A stretch of DNA of 64,000 nucleotides from Robbsia betulipollinis (GCF_026624755.1 NZ_JAPMXC010000010.1:640732-704731), one strand, 5' to 3'. Numbered from the stretch's first letter, positions 52,512 through 59,959 are shown. Program-made: numbers and translations. Notes: generated from the letters alone by a model not told the origin.

Positions 52512-53189
52512 TTAAATGCGCCGCACTGTCCACGATCCGGTGACCCGCCCGCAAACCGTGAGATCGGACGTTTCGGCTTGCTCAATGTCAATGGGATCAT
52601 AGTTTTTGTTGTCGCTCTTGATGCGTATGCCCCCGTGTGCACGCCCCTGCAAACGCTTAATCATCAAGCCGTCCTGCCAGACGATCACATAGACGCCGTC
52701 ACCCTCGAAGCATCGGACCGTCCTGTCCACAAAGACAATGTCGCCGTGCTCGATCGTTCCAGACATGCTGTCGCCTCGCGCAGGGAGGAGATCCAAGCTT
52801 TCCGGATTCGATCCCAGTTCGACAATCAGATAATCACGCAATAAATCGACGTATTGAATCACTTCGGGAAAGTCTATAGGCGTGCCGGCGCTACCCATAA
52901 AGGGTGTCGCGTCCAGCATGCGTAATCTCACATAACCTGGCGGCACTGGGTCTGACTCACGAGCCGTTATCTGGGCTTTTTCGCCCGGATTGCCGGTCCC
53001 ATTGGCAAGCCAATCAGGGCTCACTCCCAGTGCCTTCGCAATCTCGACAATCTTCCGGCTCGACTTTCTAGCGCCGGATTCTAGATTGCCGATATTAGAT
53101 TGCGAAATTTTGACCAATTTAGCAAGACCCGCTTGCGATAGTTCGGCCTTTTCTCTCGCCCACACAAGGCGTTGCGCTAGTTCTCTCAT
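52512..53189 (-). CDS. CI-like phage repressor, XRE HTH plus S24 peptidase domain
   Basis: This 225-residue repressor has an N-terminal XRE HTH (RLVWAREKAELSQAGLAKLVKISQSNIGNLESGARKSSRKI, residues 7-50) and a LexA-like S24 domain. The catalytic Ser141 (GDSMSG) and Lys178 (LMIKRL) are present. An Ala101-Gly102 bond (MGSAGTP) lies 40 residues before Ser141, the right distance for RecA-stimulated self-cleavage, so the lysogen should be SOS-inducible. The start at 53189 directly follows an operator-like site and has no ribosome-binding site, so the message may be leaderless. Confidence 0.9.
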   Translation of the reverse strand: MRELAQRLVWAREKAELSQAGLAKLVKISQSNIGNLESGARKSSRKIVEIAKALGVSPDWLANGTGNPGEKAQITARESDPVPPGYVRLRMLDATPFMGSAGTPIDFPEVIQYVDLLRDYLIVELGSNPESLDLLPARGDSMSGTIEHGDIVFVDRTVRCFEGDGVYVIVWQDGLMIKRLQGRAHGGIRIKSDNKNYDPIDIEQAETSDLTVCGRVTGSWTVRRI

Positions 53190-53254
53190 ATCACGATCGT
53201 AATAGGTTTTGCCATCACATTGGTGTTGACTGTTATGAACACGTATGTGATTAT
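53190..53254. promoter_or_regulatory. OR region: operators between repressor and cro-like genes, with PR
   Basis: R2 ATCAC-ATTG-GTGTT (53214-53227) and R3 AACAC-GTAT-GTGAT (53238-53251) match the PL operators; R1 ATCAC-GATC-GTAAT (53190-53203) is weaker and touches the repressor start. PR reads TTGACT (53226-53231), 17 bp, GATTAT (53249-53254). R3 covers the -10 side and R2 the -35 side. An extra half-site ATCAC lies at 53253-53257. Confidence 0.75.
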
Positions 53255-53261
53255 CACTTCC

Positions 53262-53459
53262 ATGGACACGCAAAAAACCGTCACCGATCTTCTCGCCACC
53301 GGGCTTACCCAACAGGCGCTGGCGAAGCTTGCCGACTGCTCGCAGTCGCTTATTTCGGCTTTGTCCACAGGAAAGCGTGGTCAGCGCCCGTCGAAGTCGA
53401 TCGGTGATCGGCTCGAAGCGCTCCACAAAAAGCGGTGCCGGAAGCGGGCTATCTCATGA
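53262..53459 (+). CDS. Cro-like HTH protein (65 aa), predicted leaderless
   Basis: The 65-residue protein is little more than an HTH: TVTDLLATGLTQQALAKLADCSQSLISALSTGKRGQRPSKSIGDRLEAL. It is divergent from the CI-like gene and is the first gene of PR, so a Cro role is inferred. The ATG at 53262 lies eight bases after the -10 hexamer and lacks a ribosome-binding site, suggesting a leaderless mRNA. An in-frame start at 53220 would include operators and is rejected. Confidence 0.75.
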   Translation: MDTQKTVTDLLATGLTQQALAKLADCSQSLISALSTGKRGQRPSKSIGDRLEALHKKRCRKRAIS

Positions 53460-53557
53460 GACACCCGGGCTTGCGTCTATTCCGCTGCATGTGGTCGCAG
53501 ATGAAGGTCCACGGCGACAAGCGGCTGGCGCGGCTGATCTGGCAGCTTCGGCGGTAG
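53456..53557 (+). CDS. Small basic peptide (33 aa) after the cro-like gene
   Basis: The ATG at 53456 overlaps the previous stop (ATGA). The 33 residues (MRHPGLRLFRCMWSQMKVHGDKRLARLIWQLRR) are strongly basic and aromatic. It has the overlap geometry of the rest of the early operon. Function unknown; could be a small regulatory or antitermination peptide, without evidence. Confidence 0.4.
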   Translation: MRHPGLRLFRCMWSQMKVHGDKRLARLIWQLRR

Positions 53558-53696
53558 AGGAAAGAGGGCGCGATTGTGCCGCGCGCGCTGGCGCTGGATC
53601 TGGTCCCACGGAACACCCCCGGTACTGAATTTTTTATTTGTTGATTCGAATTTTATCCGGGTCAACCCCTAGTTTCCACGTTCGATAGAGCTTGAA

Positions 53697-54140
53697 ATGC
53701 ACATCGCCGACGCAGCATACGCAGTTGTTCACGATTACCCGGGCGGCGCTGAGTCGCTGGCGCCGCGGCTTGGCATGTCGTCGGCGGTTTTGCGCAACAA
53801 GGTCAATCCGAACAACACGACGCACCACGTGACGTTGGCCGAGGCGCTGCGCCTGTCGCAGATCACGGGCAGCCGCGTTTTGATCGATGCCTTTGCCACG
53901 GAACTGGGGCTGATCGTAATCGAGCTGCCGGCGCCGGAAAACTGCGCGGACGGCGAGGTCTTGGAATGGATGGCGAAGACGTGGGAGACGAACGGCGACA
54001 TCGGTAAGGAGGTGAACGCGACGTTTGCCGACAGCCGTGTCGAGGCGCATGAGGTCGCGAAGATCAAGGACCGCGTGTTTTCGCATATCCGCTCGCTGTT
54101 TGGCCTGGTGGGCCGGATTGAAGGGATGGCAGAGAAATGA
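53697..54140 (+). CDS. CII-like phage regulatory protein (PF06892 type)
   Basis: The 147-residue protein has the Phage_CP76/CII-family pattern: an N-terminal HTH (AAYAVVHDYPGGAESLAPRLGMSSAVLRNKVNPNNTTHHVTLAEALRLSQITGS) and a helical C-terminal oligomerisation part. It is positioned third after the repressor/cro switch, as cII is in lambdoid phages. It would decide lysogeny by activating the repressor promoter. The upstream gap (53558-53696) is AT-rich (TTTTTTATTTGTTGATTCG) and may carry its own regulatory signal. Confidence 0.75.
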   Translation: MHIADAAYAVVHDYPGGAESLAPRLGMSSAVLRNKVNPNNTTHHVTLAEALRLSQITGSRVLIDAFATELGLIVIELPAPENCADGEVLEWMAKTWETNGDIGKEVNATFADSRVEAHEVAKIKDRVFSHIRSLFGLVGRIEGMAEK

Positions 54141-54430
54141 CCGCACACACGCACAGCCGCCACTCGCGGACGAAGAGCGCCGCATTCCACGCGCTGACGC
54201 TGAATTTCTTCAGCGCGACGCAGCAAGCCGTCATGAACGAGTTTCCGACGTCCCGCGCTGCGATGACGCGCGACGAGATCGCTGAGGCCACGGGCATGCG
54301 CCTGTCGTCGGTCTGCGGCCGCGTTCGGGAATTGATGGACAAGGGCCACCTGGTCGACCGTGGCCAGAAGAAGGGTCCGCACGGCGTGCTGCAGCAGCTC
54401 GTCGGCCTGCCGACTGGCGGTGCCGCATGA
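54137..54430 (+). CDS. Winged-helix phage protein (97 aa)
   Basis: A MarR-like winged helix (TRDEIAEATGMRLSSVCGRVRELMDKGHLVDRGQKKG) lies in the C-terminal half. It overlaps the CII-like gene by four bases (ATGA). Likely DNA-binding; specific role unknown. Confidence 0.6.
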   Translation: MTAHTHSRHSRTKSAAFHALTLNFFSATQQAVMNEFPTSRAAMTRDEIAEATGMRLSSVCGRVRELMDKGHLVDRGQKKGPHGVLQQLVGLPTGGAA

Positions 54431-54609
54431 GCGCCTCGCACGTCGAGCAAGCGCTCGCCATGCCGGCGCAAGCGCGCGCCGAAGCCGCCGGCATCGCGCA
54501 ACCGTCATTGGGCATGGCGTCAGCGCCCGCCCAGGACCTCCCGGCCCGGCAATGCCTGTCCTGCGGCGCCTACACGCGTCCGGACGGCTCATTGCCCTGC
54601 GACCACTGA
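54427..54609 (+). CDS. Small Cys-containing phage protein (60 aa)
   Basis: An Ala/Pro-rich N-terminus is followed by CLSCGAYTRPDGSLPCDH, a zinc-ribbon-like CxxC..C-H cluster. Overlaps the previous gene by four bases. Function unknown. Confidence 0.5.
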   Translation: MSASHVEQALAMPAQARAEAAGIAQPSLGMASAPAQDLPARQCLSCGAYTRPDGSLPCDH

Positions 54610-54686
54610 GCACGCCATGAGCAGCAAGATCATGATTATCTGCAATCGATTGATGCAGAATCAGACTTTCTTCGACGAGAGAGCCT

Positions 54687-55034
54687 ATGTTGAATCGCGA
54701 CCAAATAATAGAGGCCATTCGGATGTTGCGCCGCGTTGGCGTGGAAATCCACTTTCAGTGTCCGAATCCCGCCGGACATCGATCAATGGGCATATCAGAA
54801 GCCGACGCAGCGGCATATGCAGTCGGTGCGATCAATCTTCCTGCACGCCTTTCCGGGATGTCACCGGACGAGTTTGCCGACTGGATGCATTCAGGTGGGT
54901 ATATGTGCTGCCATGCCCTTACGCGGGCCGGACGCCGATGCAAGAACCTCGTGCGCGGGCATCAGGTGACAGATTCAGCGGAGTGGAAGCGCCTGCTCGA
55001 GGAAAAGCCCTACTGCGCCAAGCACGGCGGGTAG
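54687..55034 (+). CDS. Phage protein with putative zinc-binding cysteines (115 aa)
   Basis: ATG 54687 is preceded by GAGAG. The N-terminal helix (LNRDQIIEAIRMLRRVGVEI) is followed by FQCPNPAGH and a C-terminal CCHALTRAGRRCKNLVRG..YCAKHGG, a Cys/His arrangement resembling a small zinc finger. A longer overlapping frame (54617-55078) lacks such features. Function unknown. Confidence 0.6.
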   Translation: MLNRDQIIEAIRMLRRVGVEIHFQCPNPAGHRSMGISEADAAAYAVGAINLPARLSGMSPDEFADWMHSGGYMCCHALTRAGRRCKNLVRGHQVTDSAEWKRLLEEKPYCAKHGG

Positions 55035-55074
55035 ATGCAGCGTTTGACGCGCTTCCAACCAATGGGGGCGCGCA

Positions 55075-56193
55075 ATGAGCGGCTACGCATACCAGTGGGC
55101 GAAGCGTCAACGCGTTGGCGATGGCCCCACGAAATCCCTGCTGAAAACCTACGCGCATTGGGCGTCGGAGGACTACACGTCCTGGGTCACCAACGAGGAG
55201 CTGGAAAGCGACCTCGAGATGGACATCAAGACGATCCGGAAGTGCCGGAAGAAGCTGGTCGACCTGGGTTTCCTCATGGAGACCGAAGGGCGCAAGGGCG
55301 AGACGCGCAGCATCGTTGTGTACCAGATGCTGGCGCCGGCTGATTCCGTGATCGTTCAGGCGTGGAACCCGCGCACTGAAAAAATGGAGGTGCTTGGCCC
55401 TCCGTACCGTCATGAGATTGATGCGAAAGGAGTCCAAAAACGGAGCCCCTCCAAATCTGGTGGGTCTAAGACCCTCCAAATACGGAGCCCCTCCGAAAAC
55501 GGAGCCCCTCCAGAAACGCCCGGAAGCCCCTCCACATTTACCGGCAAGCCCCTCCAAATACGCCCGGAAGCCCCTCCAAATTTGGAGGGCAAGAAGGGTT
55601 TAGAAGAACAAGAGAAAGCAGGAGAAGAGAAAACCCTGCGGCTGGCGCCGCCTGTGTCTGAAGGCGCTGACAAAACGGCAACGGCGAAAGACAAAACCGC
55701 CGAGCCGGACACGATTACGCTGCAGGCCCTGGTTGCTGAAGGCGTCAATCGGCAGCACGCGAAGGACTGGTTGACGGCGCGGAAGAAGAAGCAGCGTCCG
55801 CTGACGCTGACGGCATGGGACGACGTGAAGGCTGAGGCGGTGAAGGCAGGGATGACGCCGGCGGCGGCTGTCGAGATGGCGGCGAAGAACAGCTGGGCAG
55901 GATTCCGCGCTGGCTGGCTGACGGAAGGTAAGCAGGGCAGCGGCGCGGCCGCCGCAGTCGATACGGAATGGCACCTGTCCATGGACGGCATCAAGCGGCG
56001 CGGCGTCGAACTGCGTGTCAAACCGCAGCAGGACGGCGAGGACTTCCTCCAGTTCAAAGCCCGCGTGTTCAAGGCAGCCGGCCAGGGCCCGTGGATCGAC
56101 AAACTGCTGGCGGAATGGCGCGGCACCGAGTCGGTGTTCCTCTCGCTGACCGCATATTTCAACGATTTGCGCCCCGGCTCGGCCGCGGCATAA
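55075..56193 (+). CDS. Phage replication protein (O-like; N-terminal winged HTH)
   Basis: This 372-residue protein has an N-terminal replication-initiator-type winged HTH (about 1-90: AYQWAKRQRVGDGPTKSLLKTYAHWASEDYTSW..TIRKCRKKLVDLGFLMETEGRKG). A low-complexity Pro/Ser/Gly linker (about 120-180) is encoded by a row of iterons, and a C-terminal helical domain follows (ADTITLQALVAEGVNRQHAKDWLTARKKK.. onward). This mirrors lambda O, whose gene contains the origin. The C-terminal half probably recruits a helicase loader or host helicase. ATG 55075 fits the end of the preceding gene and the family pattern. Confidence 0.75.
   Translation: MSGYAYQWAKRQRVGDGPTKSLLKTYAHWASEDYTSWVTNEELESDLEMDIKTIRKCRKKLVDLGFLMETEGRKGETRSIVVYQMLAPADSVIVQAWNPRTEKMEVLGPPYRHEIDAKGVQKRSPSKSGGSKTLQIRSPSENGAPPETPGSPSTFTGKPLQIRPEAPPNLEGKKGLEEQEKAGEEKTLRLAPPVSEGADKTATAKDKTAEPDTITLQALVAEGVNRQHAKDWLTARKKKQRPLTLTAWDDVKAEAVKAGMTPAAAVEMAAKNSWAGFRAGWLTEGKQGSGAAAAVDTEWHLSMDGIKRRGVELRVKPQQDGEDFLQFKARVFKAAGQGPWIDKLLAEWRGTESVFLSLTAYFNDLRPGSAAA
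55444..55589 (+). repeat. Iteron array (candidate phage replication origin) inside the replication gene
   Basis: The 9-mer AGCCCCTCC occurs at 55444, 55486, 55503, 55525, 55547 and 55569, with a variant AGACCCTCC at 55469; most copies are followed by AAAT or a close form. Steps are 25, 17, 17, 22, 22 and 22 bp, near multiples of the helical turn in the last four copies. The last copy is part of the perfect 18-bp palindrome CCCTCCAAATTTGGAGGG (55572-55589). This is the classic layout of an origin with initiator-binding iterons. Confidence 0.72.
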
Positions 56194-56205
56194 CCAGGAC
56201 CAGCC

Positions 56206-56472
56206 ATGAAAGTGAGCGGCGAAAAAATTCCCGACGGGTTGATTGACGATGTCGTCGCGTCAATGAAGCGGCAGTTCATGTTCCAGCGCTACCACATCAG
56301 GGCGGGAATCAAAAAGCAACTAACCGTAGGCACCGCAACAGCATGCGAAAACCTCGCGGATCAGATTGCAGGCGCCGTCATCAAGCGCGAGCGCAAGGCC
56401 GGCAACATCGGCCCGGCAGATCCGTCGCGCAAGCGCTCGACGTACTGGCGCTGGATCGGGGGCAAGGCATGA
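56206..56472 (+). CDS. Hypothetical phage protein (88 aa)
   Basis: This basic helical protein (MKVSGEKIPDGLIDDVVASMKRQFMFQRYHIRAGIKKQL..) starts 12 bases after the replication gene, ends in an ATGA overlap, and has no recognised domain. Early operon member. Confidence 0.55.
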   Translation: MKVSGEKIPDGLIDDVVASMKRQFMFQRYHIRAGIKKQLTVGTATACENLADQIAGAVIKRERKAGNIGPADPSRKRSTYWRWIGGKA

Positions 56473-56597
56473 GCAGCTTCGACATTTTGATGGGAGGGCT
56501 GTTCGTGATCGCGCTGCTCGTCGCAGTGAAGTCGGACTACATTGCCGCGGCCGTCCCTCCGGTCGTTTTGTTAATGGTATGGGCGTTGTGCAGATGA
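56469..56597 (+). CDS. Small membrane protein (42 aa)
   Basis: ATG 56469 overlaps the previous stop. Two hydrophobic segments (LMGGLFVIALLVAV and IAAAVPPVVLLMVWAL) suggest a hairpin in the membrane. No family recognised. Confidence 0.5.
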   Translation: MSSFDILMGGLFVIALLVAVKSDYIAAAVPPVVLLMVWALCR

Positions 56598-56791
56598 GTG
56601 CCCGTTGCGCCCCGCCGGCGCTGCGCGACCTTCCCGCCGCGTTGTCGCCTGCCGAGGAATGGTGCGCCGCCTCGCTGGCGCGGCAGGGTGTACCGGACCG
56701 CGTGCTGCCGCGCATGGTGGAACGGTCCTACGGCGCCTCGGTGAACCACGAGGCAATCATCAGCGAAGTGAAGCGGAGACGGAAGGCATGA
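56594..56791 (+). CDS. Hypothetical phage protein (65 aa)
   Basis: ATG 56594 overlaps the previous stop (ATGA). The 65-residue protein (MSARCAPPALRDLPAALSPAEEWCAASLARQG..) is helical and ends in a basic tail. No known function. Confidence 0.5.
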   Translation: MSARCAPPALRDLPAALSPAEEWCAASLARQGVPDRVLPRMVERSYGASVNHEAIISEVKRRRKA

Positions 56792-57243
56792 AGGGGTGGC
56801 CGAGGGTTCCAGACGGCGCGACGCATGTGGGCACGGCGAGGATCAACGCCGCGCCGACGGTGAGCGCGCCTCGGCCGCACCCGGCAGCGCAGCCTGCGCC
56901 GAAGCCTGCGAAGTACGGCAACACAAAGGTGAACGTCGATGGTCATGAATTCGACAGCGCGAAAGAGTCGCGGCGGTACCGGGTGCTGAAGGTGATGGAA
57001 GAGGCAGGCGAGATAGGCAAATTGACCATGCAGCACGTGTTCCTGTTGGTGCCGGCGCAGCGCCGCGCCGATGGCCGGGCCGAGCGGAAGGTGGAGTACC
57101 GGGCCGATTTCTCGTATGTGGAGGGCGGTGAACTGGTCGTCGAGGACGTGAAGTCGGAAATCACGCGCAAGACGAAGGACTACGTGATCAAGCGAAAGCT
57201 GATGCTCCAGGTACACGGCATCAGCATCAGGGAGGTGAACTGA
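56788..57243 (+). CDS. DUF1064 protein, PD-(D/E)xK nuclease-like (151 aa)
   Basis: The central motif GNTKVNVDGHEFDSAKESRRYRVLKVMEEAGEI and the later VEYRADFSYVEGGELVVEDVKSEITRKTKDYVIKRKLM are typical of the DUF1064 family. The E..D..ExK spacing fits a restriction-endonuclease-like fold, perhaps a Holliday-junction or replication nuclease. The Pro/Ala-rich N-terminal 40 residues are a linker. ATGA overlap with the preceding gene. Confidence 0.75.
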   Translation: MKGWPRVPDGATHVGTARINAAPTVSAPRPHPAAQPAPKPAKYGNTKVNVDGHEFDSAKESRRYRVLKVMEEAGEIGKLTMQHVFLLVPAQRRADGRAERKVEYRADFSYVEGGELVVEDVKSEITRKTKDYVIKRKLMLQVHGISIREVN

Positions 57244-57989
57244 TGGGAACGACAAAGCCACGCGGAAAACAGAAAGCGCCCAGCGCTATTGACCGCATCA
57301 TCGGCCTGCTGGCGGATGGCAAGACATACAGCCAGATCGAAATCTGCCGCGACCTCGCGATGCCTCGTCCAACAGTGTCCCGCGCGATCGTCAGGCATCG
57401 CGCCGTCGGCAGTTTGCCCCGGATTAGGTATGCAGGCGATCAGGAAATCCGCGGCACCGGCGTGCCGTCGCCCATATATGAGCTGAGTGACGCGCCTGAT
57501 GCGGGAAAGGTTGCACGGGAACCGAAAGCGAGGGCGCGGCGAAAGAGTGCCCGCAAGGCGCCGCTCGCAATCGACCTGATTCTCGCGCTGATGTCCGATG
57601 GACGTCGGCTCAGTCAGGCCGCGATGGTCGACGTTCTCAAAATTCATTCGTCGACGGTCTGCATGGCGATTCGGAGCCATCGCCGAGACGGCAACGGCGG
57701 AAAGCTGCACATCGTCGACTCGGAGCGGCAGAAATTCGGGCAGTTCTCGCCGGTCTGGCAAATCTGCGAGGGTCCTGATGTCCCGATGCCTGACGCCTAT
57801 GTCGAACACACGGCTAATCGCGTGGCGGGTCGCGGGGTTCTGCGGCAGACGGAGACCTTCCTCGATCGTGATTTCCGGCGAAAGGCGTCTGATGAGGCCG
57901 CTGCAGCCATCGAGCAAAACCTCGCGCGCCTGCGCCCACTCGCCGGCAATGTCTGGGGCATCTGCATGGCGCAGGCGGTGGCAGCATGA
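57243..57989 (+). CDS. Phage protein with two tandem winged-HTH repeats (248 aa)
   Basis: Two similar ~75-residue units can be aligned: SAIDRIIGLLADGKTYSQIEICRDLAMPRPTVSRAIVRHRAVGSLPRI, and LAIDLILALMSDGRRLSQAAMVDVLKIHSSTVCMAIRSHRRDGNGGKLHIV. Each ends in a beta-wing and a PIYEL or PVWQI strand. It probably binds DNA with both halves. Start 57243 overlaps the previous stop (TGATG). Confidence 0.6.
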   Translation: MGTTKPRGKQKAPSAIDRIIGLLADGKTYSQIEICRDLAMPRPTVSRAIVRHRAVGSLPRIRYAGDQEIRGTGVPSPIYELSDAPDAGKVAREPKARARRKSARKAPLAIDLILALMSDGRRLSQAAMVDVLKIHSSTVCMAIRSHRRDGNGGKLHIVDSERQKFGQFSPVWQICEGPDVPMPDAYVEHTANRVAGRGVLRQTETFLDRDFRRKASDEAAAAIEQNLARLRPLAGNVWGICMAQAVAA

Positions 57990-58153
57990 GTTTCAGTCCC
58001 GCATTGAAGGGCATGTTGATCATCACGGCGACGTTGTTCGCGCTGGTGTGCGGCCTGGTGTGGCTGGCGGGTGTAACGGTAGGGATAGCGTTTGCATTGC
58101 TGACGCCGAGTGCGGTGACGGTCGCCATTCGCTGGGGTGCGACGCGATGCTGA
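57986..58153 (+). CDS. Small membrane protein (55 aa)
   Basis: ATG 57986 (ATGA overlap) opens 55 codons with two hydrophobic stretches (MLIITATLFALVCGLVWLAGVTVGIAFALL). It overlaps the next gene by seven bases. Function unknown; not a typical holin by position. Confidence 0.5.
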   Translation: MSFSPALKGMLIITATLFALVCGLVWLAGVTVGIAFALLTPSAVTVAIRWGATRC

Positions 58154-58557
58154 AGCGCACCGGTTTCAAGCGACCTGACCCGCGCACCCTCGACCCATTC
58201 AAGCGATCTACACTTCCGCGCCGCTCGGGCCCCATCAAGAAAAAGGCACCGAAGAAGCGCGCCGGTCACGACAAGGCGATGCTGGCGGCGTGCCGCGGGC
58301 AGCCGTGCTATCTGCGCGTCCCAGGCGTCTGCCGCAACGAGATCGCGACCGTGGTGCCGTGCCATGCGAACTGGGCAGAGTACGGCAAGGGCATGGGGCA
58401 GAAGGCAGCAGACCGGTTCACGGTGCCCGGGTGCTGGCGCTGCCATTCATGGCTTGACCAGGGGCCGGCACCGGGCGAATTGAAGCGCGCGACATGGGAA
58501 GCTGCGTACTCGCCTTGGTCGGCATATCGCGACGGCGTGCCGCGCGAGGCAGCATAA
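58147..58557 (+). CDS. DUF1364 nuclease-like phage protein (136 aa)
   Basis: The protein (MLKRTGFKRPDPRTLDPF.. SGPIKKKAPKKRAGHDKAM) carries CRGQPCYLRVPGVC.., HANW..GKGMGQKAADRFTVPGCWRCHSWLD, the cysteine/histidine pattern of the DUF1364 family, related to the YdfU/Rap-type HNH proteins of lambdoid phages. A recombination nuclease role is inferred. In operon with the flanking genes. Confidence 0.7.
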   Translation: MLKRTGFKRPDPRTLDPFKRSTLPRRSGPIKKKAPKKRAGHDKAMLAACRGQPCYLRVPGVCRNEIATVVPCHANWAEYGKGMGQKAADRFTVPGCWRCHSWLDQGPAPGELKRATWEAAYSPWSAYRDGVPREAA

Positions 58558-59163
58558 ATGACCCGCCTCAGCGAATTCAGCGACCCAGCGAAAATCCTGG
58601 AAGACCATCAGGCGGGCACATGCAAGGGTTGCCCGCACGAACGATCAGAGCGCTTCTTCGGCGCGGACCACAAAACCTGTGCATTGGGCGCGCCGCACGG
58701 CAGCAGATGCGAAAACTACGGCAAGAGGCAATCCATGAATATTCTCGATCTGTGCGGCGTCATTCCGAAAGACGACATCGACGCCGTGCTGCTTGACTGG
58801 TACGAGTGGAGCGAAACGTACACCCCGGCCGTCGGATACCGGACTGCGGATGCGTCCTGCCGCGAGTACCGGTCCAGCCGGCAATGGATGACGTACGACG
58901 AGCTGGGCGAGCAGGTCGACGCGAATCTGCGCGCGGAAGTGGGCAAGGTTGTCGAGCCGCTCGTGCTGGCGCTGGGCGTGCGGCACCGGATCGCTGTCAG
59001 CACGGCGATGCGCAACATGGTGACCGGCTCGACCGTGTGGAAGAATCCGCGGTATCCGGAAACCCAAGACGGCGACTATGCGGCCGCGAAAGATTTGATG
59101 CGCCCGCAACTCTATGCGAAAGGTCTGATAAAAGCGCTTGTAAACCCGGCGCGCATCCTCTAG
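58558..59163 (+). CDS. Phage protein at the Q (late regulator) position (201 aa)
   Basis: The N-terminal 60 residues contain a Cys cluster (GTCKGCPHERSERFFGADHKTC..RCENYGKR). The rest begins MNILDLCGVIPKDDIDAVLLDWYEWSETYTP and is helical. It is the last gene before a terminator and precedes the terminase region, where lambdoid phages keep the antiterminator Q. I do not recognise a Q motif, so the role stays open. An internal ATG at 58738 could give the second part alone. Confidence 0.55.
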   Translation: MTRLSEFSDPAKILEDHQAGTCKGCPHERSERFFGADHKTCALGAPHGSRCENYGKRQSMNILDLCGVIPKDDIDAVLLDWYEWSETYTPAVGYRTADASCREYRSSRQWMTYDELGEQVDANLRAEVGKVVEPLVLALGVRHRIAVSTAMRNMVTGSTVWKNPRYPETQDGDYAAAKDLMRPQLYAKGLIKALVNPARIL

Positions 59164-59208
59164 AATCACCTTCGTCGGCGTAGTCACGTCCGTAGCAAAC
59201 GAATTCAG

Positions 59209-59241
59209 AAGCCCGCATAGCGATAGCCGTGCGGGCTTTTT
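59209..59241 (+). terminator. Intrinsic terminator after the early operon
   Basis: Perfect 9-bp arms AAGCCCGCA (59209-59217) and TGCGGGCTT (59230-59238) around a 12-base loop, with the T-run TTTTT starting at 59237. It separates the early operon from the packaging genes and would be the natural target of an antiterminator. Confidence 0.82.
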
Positions 59242-59263
59242 GCATTGGCCCATCGAGATCGCA

Positions 59264-59563
59264 ATGACCATCACATCCGTGCTTCAGAGGATCGCTTCCT
59301 GGTTCAAGAGCAAGGAAGCTGCGGTCGTCGCGACTGTTGAGGCTGATGTCACGAAGATCGTGGGCGCCCATGCTGCCGCCGTTCCTACCGTCATTCTCAA
59401 GGAGATCGCAATGCCCGATGCAACCATCCCCGCAACCGTCGACAAGGTCGGCGCCGCAGTGCAGATCGCGCTGCTGCTCAAGTCGGTCGACGCATCGCTG
59501 ACCACCGAGCAGGTCCAGGCCGCCACGGCTGCCGCGCTGTCCGCCGCATACCCGGCCGCCTAA
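59264..59563 (+). CDS. Hypothetical phage protein (99 aa)
   Basis: A helical, alanine-rich protein (MTITSVLQRIASWFKSKEAAVVATVEADVTKIVGAHAAAVPTVILKEI..). No membrane segment and no recognised domain. It sits between the terminator and the HNH gene. Confidence 0.55.
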   Translation: MTITSVLQRIASWFKSKEAAVVATVEADVTKIVGAHAAAVPTVILKEIAMPDATIPATVDKVGAAVQIALLLKSVDASLTTEQVQAATAAALSAAYPAA

Positions 59564-59959
59564 GTGGTTACCCCGCGGCTGCAGACGCTGAAGCTCAGGC
59601 TTCCGACGTCGTCTGTCAGCCGCGTTGCAGTTCTTCAGCCAGGATCATGGCGGACCGATAAGCAGAGCAGTACGGCCCGCGGCTATGGCTATGCATGGCA
59701 GAAGGCGCGGGCCGGGCATCTACGCAATCACCCGTTCTGTGTCTTCTGCATGCGCGATGCGGGCATCGTCGCAACGACGATTGAAGGCGTCATCATCGAG
59801 TGCGCGACGCGCGGCATTGCAGCCCCCTACGGCTCAGTGGTTGACCACATGGACCCGCACCGCGGCGACATGAAGGTGTTCTGGGATACAACGCGGTGGC
59901 AATCGCTGTGCTTCCACCACCACAGTGCCGAGAAGCAGAGGCAAGAGGGCGCTTTGTAA
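59564..59959 (+). CDS. Phage HNH endonuclease next to terminase (131 aa)
   Basis: It has GSWRTDKQSSTARGYGYAWQKARAGHLRNHPFCVFC (zinc Cys pair), VVDHMDPHRGDMKVFWD (HNH) and WQSLCFHHHSAEK (second Cys and His). HNH proteins next to terminase assist in cutting concatemeric DNA during packaging. GTG 59564 is the start. The 104 bp after it (59960-60063) hold AT-rich sequence that may include the packaging site. Confidence 0.82.
   Translation: MVTPRLQTLKLRLPTSSVSRVAVLQPGSWRTDKQSSTARGYGYAWQKARAGHLRNHPFCVFCMRDAGIVATTIEGVIIECATRGIAAPYGSVVDHMDPHRGDMKVFWDTTRWQSLCFHHHSAEKQRQEGAL

Noticed and set aside
55444..55589. CRISPR-like array
   Set aside because: Repeats are only 9-16 bp, spacers are shorter than the repeats, and the array lies inside an open reading frame. 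It fits iterons, not CRISPR.
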